From an uncultured Schlesneria sp. (GTDB taxonomy: Bacteria; Planctomycetota; Planctomycetia; Planctomycetales; Planctomycetaceae), in NCBI GenBank assembly GCA_903858935.1, contig CAIOKO010000003.1:18181-82180 (forward strand): DNA of 64,000 bases. Reading direction: 5' to 3'. Shown in pieces: positions 58,319 to 64,000 of the stretch (positions are counted from its first letter, which is position 1; each line of letters begins with the position of its first letter). The notes under the pieces are model-generated. The model saw nothing but the letters and a program-made list of their open reading frames with translations, made no database searches and had not been told where the DNA came from. Position numbers and translations under genes: made by a program.

Positions 58319-58609
58319 GTGAGCCAGATGAATCGAATTCCAGAGTCGCTCAAAAATCAATCGAGAAATGACATTCCGAGAGAACTGGCGGAGCTTGGTC
58401 AGTTGATTGTTACACTTCCAAACGCTCAAAAGCACGAATTGGAAGTTGCGTTCCAGCGTGCGGTCGATTCCGCTCATCGACGTCGGCGAACGCTGGAGGT
58501 TGTTCAGGATGCTCTTTCCCAGCTTCGTCTCGATATCAAATACCTGATGTTTGATCTTGATGCCACACGTCGGGAACGAGACCAGCTCCGTCAAAAGATG
58601 GAAGAATGA
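58319..58609 (+). CDS. Small coiled-coil-like hypothetical protein
   Basis: GTG start with GGAAGGA upstream; LEVVQDALSQLRLDIKYLMFDLDATRRERDQLRQKMEE. Confidence 0.6.
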   Translation: MSQMNRIPESLKNQSRNDIPRELAELGQLIVTLPNAQKHELEVAFQRAVDSAHRRRRTLEVVQDALSQLRLDIKYLMFDLDATRRERDQLRQKMEE

Positions 58610-58644
58610 CTGGGATTTTGCTGTCGCATCGCAGCTGTAAGGTG

Positions 58645-58716
58645 GTTCGAGTCTTCGGGGTCTACCATTCTGGCAACTCACATTCCGGTGAATTGGTAGG
58701 CCTGGAAGACTCGAAC
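58645..58716. terminator. Inverted repeat between two + strand genes (possible terminator)
   Basis: GTTCGAGTCTTC ... CTACCA ... TGGTAG ... GAAGACTCGAAC. Confidence 0.5.
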
Positions 58717-58904
58717 TACTCTACAATTATCCGGCAGGAATCACTGCCGCTTTTTCTCTGAATAGATGCGTCATTCTTGATATGTTGCGCCTGTTCGACA
58801 CAATGGATGGAACAGGATGGAATTATTTTTATCTGGGTTATCTGAGCGCGACATTGCGGGTTGGACATCGACGTCAACACCGTGATCAAAGGACATCATT
58901 CATC

Positions 58905-61900
58905 ATGGAACAATCTATGAACTGGCGGATCGTTTGCGCCACGTTGGCTTTGTTGACGCTTACGTGCGGTGTCGTCGAGACACTGGCTGCGGACGATATT
59001 CCAAAGGTGATTGAATTCAATCGAGACATTCGTCCGATTTTGTCCGAGAATTGCTTCTTCTGTCATGGTCCGGACAAGAATAAACGGCAGGCCGATCTCA
59101 GGCTGGATACATCGGAGGGATTGACTCGTCATAGTACCGATCCTGCGAAGCCGGGTACCGTTGTTCCCGGAAAGACAGGTGAAAGCGAACTTTTCCGACG
59201 GATCAGTTCCGCAGATCCGGAAAAGGTCATGCCGCCGACCGACAGCGGCAAACGACTCTCTCCTCGCGACATCCAACTGTTGAAGCTGTGGATTGAACAA
59301 GGCGCCAATTATGAGGGGCATTGGGCCTTTCTTCCGATCAGGCGTCCGACGAATGTCAAACAAATCGAGGCAGTTCAGCCAGCCGCCGCCGCCCTGACTG
59401 CAAGCTCCCTCATTGATGCCATGGTTCGTGACGGATTGGCCAGTCAAGGGCTGAAGTCGAGTCCCGAAGCTGACCGAATCACGCTGATTCGTCGATTGAG
59501 CTTTGACTTGATTGGTTTGCCACCGACCCCCGAACAGGTTGATGCCTTTGTGCGAGATTCGTCCCCAAATGCTTACGAAAAAGTCGTTGATGGCTTACTT
59601 CAATCGCCGCACTACGGCGAACGTCTTGCGATCTGGTGGCTGGATCTTGTGCGGTACGCCGATAGCGTTGGCTATCATGGCGACCAGGACGTCAGCGTGT
59701 CACCCTTCCGGCAATACGTGATTGATTCCTTCAATAAGAATAAGCGGTTCGATCAGTTCACGATCGAACAACTTGCCGGCGATCTTCTTCCCGAACCAAG
59801 TCGAGATCAAAAAATTGCCTCGGGCTACAATCGCCTGGGGATGATGTCGGCTGAAGGGGGTGTGCAGGATAAAGAGTATCTCGCCAAGTACATCGCTGAG
59901 CGTGTCCGCAATGCAACTGGAACGTGGCTGGGAGTGACCTTAGGTTGTGCGGAATGTCACGACCATAAATACGACCCCTTCACTACTCGCGACTTCTACC
60001 GTTTCGAAGCGTTTTTTGCCGACATTCAGGAACGAGGGCTGTATTCAGGAGCGAATTCCGACGGCAATTGGGGTTCATTCATCAAGGTTCCCAATCCTGA
60101 GCAGGAGGCGTCTCTCGCCGATCTTGATCGACAAATTGTCGCAACCAAAACAGTTCTCAATACGGCGACTGCGGAGCTTGCTGAAGCTCAAGCGGCCTGG
60201 GAGAAGTCACAGATCCTCTGGACGGTGCTGAAGCCTGCGTCAATTCAATCACTTGGTGGTGCGACGCTGACGCTGAAAGAAGATGGTTCGATCCTGGCCA
60301 GTGGGACAAGCCCTGCCACAGATACTTATGTTCTCAAGATCAATGACCTGCCAAGCGGTGTCACTGCGTTTCGACTCGAAGTCTTGCCCGATGATTCGCT
60401 CCCCGCCAAGGGGCCCGGACGAGCCGGGAATGGCAACTTTGTGCTCAGCGAATTGATTGTCGAGCAAAATTCTGTCGAAGCGACCGATCGCAGGGTCAAG
60501 TTTCAGTCGGCCACTGCCAGCTATGAACAAACCGGTGCGGCAGGCGCGAACCCCTACGGAAAATGGGCTGTCGCGGCGGCTATTGATGGAGATATCAAAG
60601 GAAAAACATGGGGTTGGGCCGTCATGGAAAAGGTGGGACAACCGAACATGGCGGTCTTTGAATCGGCACGGGACGTTATCAATGAAAATGGCGTGACGAT
60701 CTCGTTGCTGCAAAATCTTGATAACCCGCAGCATACGCTGGGACGCTTTCGAATTTCAGTAACGAATGCACCTCGGCCAGTCAAAGTCGATCAGTCGCTT
60801 CGTCCACAGATCAGCACGATCCTGGCGATTGCTGTCGAGCAACGTAGCGAAGCTCAACGTAACGAACTCGCCGCTCATTATCGGAAGCTCGCGCCCATGC
60901 TTGAGTCGACGCGGCAACAGTTAGCAGGACTGGAAAAGAACCGAAAGGAACTCGACGCACGTATTCCCAGCACGCTGGTGACGACGGCTGTCCAACCGCG
61001 GATGGTTCGCATTTTGAGGCGAGGGAACTGGATGGATGACAGCGGTGAACAGGTCACACCTGCCTATCCCGCGATCTTCTCCAACGGTCCCCCCGATGAT
61101 CGTCGATTAACGCGTCTGGATCTGGCTCGGTGGATGACCGCTGGTGACAATCCATTGACCGCACGAGTGTTTGTCAACCGGATCTGGAAACTCCTTTTCG
61201 GAGCTGGTTTGTCTCGCCGAGTCGACGATCTGGGAGCGCAGGGAGACTGGCCAAGCCATCCTCTACTTGTTGATCAACTGGCAAGTCAGTTCATCGAGTC
61301 AGGCTGGGACATCAAGCAACTGATTAAGACGATTGTGATGTCACAAACGTACCGGCAGGCGTCGGTTTCCAATAGTGAAGTTCGAGAACGAGATCCGTAC
61401 AACCGCTGGCTGGCTCGCCAGGGCCGCTTCCGTCTGGATGCGGAACTAGTTCGCGACAATGCTCTCGCCATCAGTGGGTTGCTGGTGTCAAAAATCGGAG
61501 GAACCAGCGTCAAGCCATATCAACCACCGGGTTATTGGGCTCATCTCAATTTCCCCACTCGCGAATGGCAGAACGGAAACGGCGAAGACTTGTATCGGAG
61601 AGGACTGTACACGCACTGGCAGCGGCAATACCTGCATCCAAGTCTGATGGCGTTCGATGCACCCAGCCGGGAAGAATGTACTGCCGATCGGGCTCGATCG
61701 AACACCCCTTTGCAGTCGCTGGTTCTGCTCAACGACCCAAGCTACATCGAAGCCGCACGAGCGTTCGCCGAGCAAATCATTCGCCACGGAGGGGCGTCAA
61801 CAAATGAACGGTTAAAGTTCGCATTCCGCCGTGCCGTGTCGCGCGACATCACTCCCGCAGAAACCGAGATTCTCGATCGACTGCTTCAAGGTCACCTGGC

Positions 61901-62051
61901 GGAATATAAGTCCGATCCAAACGCAGCAAACGATCTGCTGTCTGTTGGAGCCAAGCCCGTTTCAGCAGAAATTGAAAAAACCGAACTCGCCGCCTGGACG
62001 AGCGTCGCACGGACGATTCTCAATCTGCATGAAACGATTACGCGAAACTAA
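58905..62051 (+). CDS. PSCyt1/DUF1549/DUF1553 (PSD1) domain protein
   Basis: FNRDIRPILSENCFFCHGPDKNKRQADLRLD; LIRRLSFDLIGLPPTPEQVDAF; LGCAECHDHKYDPFTTRDFYRFEAFFADI; NPLTARVFVNRIWKLLFGAGL; FDAPSREECTADRARSNTPLQSLVLLNDPSY. Confidence 0.95.
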   Translation: MEQSMNWRIVCATLALLTLTCGVVETLAADDIPKVIEFNRDIRPILSENCFFCHGPDKNKRQADLRLDTSEGLTRHSTDPAKPGTVVPGKTGESELFRRISSADPEKVMPPTDSGKRLSPRDIQLLKLWIEQGANYEGHWAFLPIRRPTNVKQIEAVQPAAAALTASSLIDAMVRDGLASQGLKSSPEADRITLIRRLSFDLIGLPPTPEQVDAFVRDSSPNAYEKVVDGLLQSPHYGERLAIWWLDLVRYADSVGYHGDQDVSVSPFRQYVIDSFNKNKRFDQFTIEQLAGDLLPEPSRDQKIASGYNRLGMMSAEGGVQDKEYLAKYIAERVRNATGTWLGVTLGCAECHDHKYDPFTTRDFYRFEAFFADIQERGLYSGANSDGNWGSFIKVPNPEQEASLADLDRQIVATKTVLNTATAELAEAQAAWEKSQILWTVLKPASIQSLGGATLTLKEDGSILASGTSPATDTYVLKINDLPSGVTAFRLEVLPDDSLPAKGPGRAGNGNFVLSELIVEQNSVEATDRRVKFQSATASYEQTGAAGANPYGKWAVAAAIDGDIKGKTWGWAVMEKVGQPNMAVFESARDVINENGVTISLLQNLDNPQHTLGRFRISVTNAPRPVKVDQSLRPQISTILAIAVEQRSEAQRNELAAHYRKLAPMLESTRQQLAGLEKNRKELDARIPSTLVTTAVQPRMVRILRRGNWMDDSGEQVTPAYPAIFSNGPPDDRRLTRLDLARWMTAGDNPLTARVFVNRIWKLLFGAGLSRRVDDLGAQGDWPSHPLLVDQLASQFIESGWDIKQLIKTIVMSQTYRQASVSNSEVRERDPYNRWLARQGRFRLDAELVRDNALAISGLLVSKIGGTSVKPYQPPGYWAHLNFPTREWQNGNGEDLYRRGLYTHWQRQYLHPSLMAFDAPSREECTADRARSNTPLQSLVLLNDPSYIEAARAFAEQIIRHGGASTNERLKFAFRRAVSRDITPAETEILDRLLQGHLAEYKSDPNAANDLLSVGAKPVSAEIEKTELAAWTSVARTILNLHETITRN

Positions 62052-62105
62052 ACCGGAAGTGATCGGTACAAATGTCAGTATCGGGTCACTTAAAAAGACG
62101 AAGAA

Positions 62106-62140
62106 TGTGAACCACGAAGAGCACGAAGGACACGAAGAAA
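62106..62140. repeat. CACGAAG-unit tandem intergenic repeat
   Basis: AACCACGAAGAGCACGAAGGACACGAAGAAA. Confidence 0.7.
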
Positions 62141-62359
62141 TGTCATCCAGTCGAGCCGGGCGGTGTAAGCACCCGGACTCTTTCGATCAACAGATTTTTG
62201 TCACCCACCAACGAAATTAAATGTATGTGATACGAAAAAACAACTTCGGTCATAACTCATGCAAATTCGTCAAGTAGAGCTTTCAGAAGTCTTTCTTATT
62301 AGTGCAGATTAGCTCAGATTAGTGTTCCAGTCCCGTATTTCTTGGAAATAGACTTTATT

Positions 62360-63796
62360 ATGACTATTCCGACATCAATCGCGCGGCGTTCGTTTCTGCA
62401 GACGGCAGGGGTCAGTCTTGGTTCGATCGCTTTGACTTCGCTGTTAAAGCAGGACGGCTTTTCGGCCGAAGCGAAGCGAGATGCGAATGTGCCGAAGTGG
62501 GCTGGTGCATTGAATCCGACTCATTTTGCTCCCAAAGCCAAGCGAGTGATCTGGCTGTATATGGCGGGCGGGATGACTCATATCGACACCTTCGATAACA
62601 AGCCGAAGCTGGCCGAGCTTCACGGTCAGGCGATGCCCGAATCGATTACAAAGGGGCAACAGATCGCTCAGCTTCAAGGACAGAAGCTGAACTGTTTCGC
62701 GCCGCAGCACGCGTTCAAACAGTTTGGTGCGTCAGGCCAGTCGATGGCCGAGATCTGGCCTCATCTTGGTGAGAAGTGTGCAGACGACATGTGTATCGTG
62801 CGGTCGCTTTACACAGAGGCGATTAATCATGACCCCGCTCACACATTCATGAATACCGGTTCGATGAACGCCGGACGTCCCGCGATGGGTTCGTGGCTGC
62901 TATATGGTCTCGGGGCCGAGTCAGACAGCCTGCCCGGTTTTGTCGTCATGGTTTCGACCGGAAAATTCGGACAAAAGCAGCCCATCGCTGCCCGCCAATG
63001 GCATTCTGGTTTTCTGCCCGGTCAGTTTCAGGGAGTCGAATTTCGTGGGACCGGCGACCCCGTGCTGTACGTAGGGAACCCCAAAGGGGTGAACGGCAAA
63101 CGTCAACGAGATATCGTCGATTCGGTTCAAGCATTGAATGGAATCGCAAACCAGACATTCGACGATCCTGAAATCGCCACTCGCGTCAGCCAGTACGAAC
63201 TCGCGTTTCGCATGCAGTCGAGTGTCCCCGAACTGATGGATGTGCGGAACGAACCTCAACATATTTTTGATCTGTACGGGACCAAAGGTGGCGATGGTTC
63301 GTTCGCCTCGAACTGCCTGCTGGCACGAAGATTAGCCGAACGAGGAACCCGGTTTATCCAGCTTTACCATCGTGACTGGGACCATCACGGCGCCGTCAAA
63401 GAGCATTCGGCAGGAACTGCCAAAGAAGTCGATCAGGGTATCGCAGCCCTGATTGTCGATCTTAAGCAGCGAGACATGCTGAAAGATACACTGATTGTTT
63501 TCGGTTCGGAATTCGGACGAACGCCGATGGCCCAGGGGAATGGCCGTGACCATCACCTGGCCGGGTTCACGATGTGGTTCGCAGGAGGAGGCTTCAAGCC
63601 AGGTTTTAATTACGGGTCAACCGACGAATTCGGTTATCACGCCGTCGAAAACCGAGTTTCCGTCCACGACATTCACGCGACGCTACTCCATCAACTGGGC
63701 ATCGACCACAACAAATTCAGCTACAAATTCCAGGGCCTGGACTCCCGCCTGACCGGGGTCGAGCCATGCCGTGTTGTTCATGAATTACTGACGTAG
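62360..63796 (+). CDS. DUF1501 domain-containing protein
   Basis: ARRSFLQTAGVSLGSIALTSLL signal; VIWLYMAGGMTHIDTFDNKPKLAELHG; LIVFGSEFGRTPMAQGNGRDHHLAGFTMWFAGGG. Confidence 0.95.
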   Translation: MTIPTSIARRSFLQTAGVSLGSIALTSLLKQDGFSAEAKRDANVPKWAGALNPTHFAPKAKRVIWLYMAGGMTHIDTFDNKPKLAELHGQAMPESITKGQQIAQLQGQKLNCFAPQHAFKQFGASGQSMAEIWPHLGEKCADDMCIVRSLYTEAINHDPAHTFMNTGSMNAGRPAMGSWLLYGLGAESDSLPGFVVMVSTGKFGQKQPIAARQWHSGFLPGQFQGVEFRGTGDPVLYVGNPKGVNGKRQRDIVDSVQALNGIANQTFDDPEIATRVSQYELAFRMQSSVPELMDVRNEPQHIFDLYGTKGGDGSFASNCLLARRLAERGTRFIQLYHRDWDHHGAVKEHSAGTAKEVDQGIAALIVDLKQRDMLKDTLIVFGSEFGRTPMAQGNGRDHHLAGFTMWFAGGGFKPGFNYGSTDEFGYHAVENRVSVHDIHATLLHQLGIDHNKFSYKFQGLDSRLTGVEPCRVVHELLT

Positions 63797-64000
63797 GTCC
63801 GTCCCAGCCGGTTTGTGCGCGTCGGACGACGGGTTCATAAAAGGATTGTCGTTCCGCGGGTTTACCTAGGGCTTACGCCGCACGGCTCACCTCGTCGTGT
63901 TTTAATTCCTGCCGTGATCATTTTTTATTCGGTGAATCAATGTCCGATTCGTCGAGTATAAAATGATTGACAACGGACCGACGCTGTGATGTGAAGACGC

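Noticed and set aside
58641-58660. tRNA-like GGTTCGAGTC string (also GGGTTCGAA near 30240 and 40470)
   Set aside because: No acceptor or anticodon stems could be drawn around any of them; the 58641 copy is an arm of a long inverted repeat.
1-64000. CRISPR arrays, transposases, integrases or phage structural genes
   Set aside because: No regularly spaced direct repeats and no ORF resembling such enzymes. The only phage-named family (PF07332 holin superfamily III) is the YqjE-like protein, not evidence for a prophage.

Overview
The window looks like chromosomal DNA from a planctomycete. Signature families are DUF1559 pseudopilin, DUF1549/DUF1553 plus DUF1501 pairs, PSCyt-type cytochromes and FG-GAP/ASPIC-UnbV (CRTAC1-like) proteins. 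From left to right: (i) about 0-12.5 kb, a cluster of FG-GAP/ASPIC proteins, TPR proteins and a TPR-flanked 7x CXXCH cytochrome, plus a DUF1559 pseudopilin/lipoprotein pair; (ii) 12.8-17.1 kb, a UvrD/PcrA helicase coupled to a membrane GTPase; (iii) 18.7-33 kb, a glycan or polyprenyl-linked surface module (methyltransferase, flippase-like UPF0104 protein, FAD oxidoreductase, two GT2s, epimerase, TIM-barrel isomerase, multi-TM proteins, HAD-UbiA fusion); (iv) 33.2-39.4 kb, a HAD-IIA phosphatase, a DUF1549/1553+DUF1501 pair and an LCAT-like lipase; (v) 39.5-53 kb, a dense cassette of small stress and envelope proteins (2x DUF2294, 2x CsbD, ferritin-like, YqjD/YqjE/DUF3618-like trio, a repeated unknown domain, general-stress 17M-like protein, lmo0937-like protein, AI-2E family protein with a large C-terminal extension). 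This cassette is bracketed by two similar putative RNA/terminator elements (GATCGGAAAAC-N~45-GTAAGCCGAC...GTCGGCTTTTT); (vi) 53.4-63.8 kb, an acyltransferase, a 968-aa exported protein and a second DUF1549/1553+DUF1501 pair. No CRISPR array, rRNA, convincing tRNA or transposase was seen. The most promising undescribed material is the stress cassette with its paired RNA-like elements, the repeated small domain at 48.8-49.8 kb, and the glycan cluster at 22-33 kb. All family calls are by eye from motifs; no database search was run.
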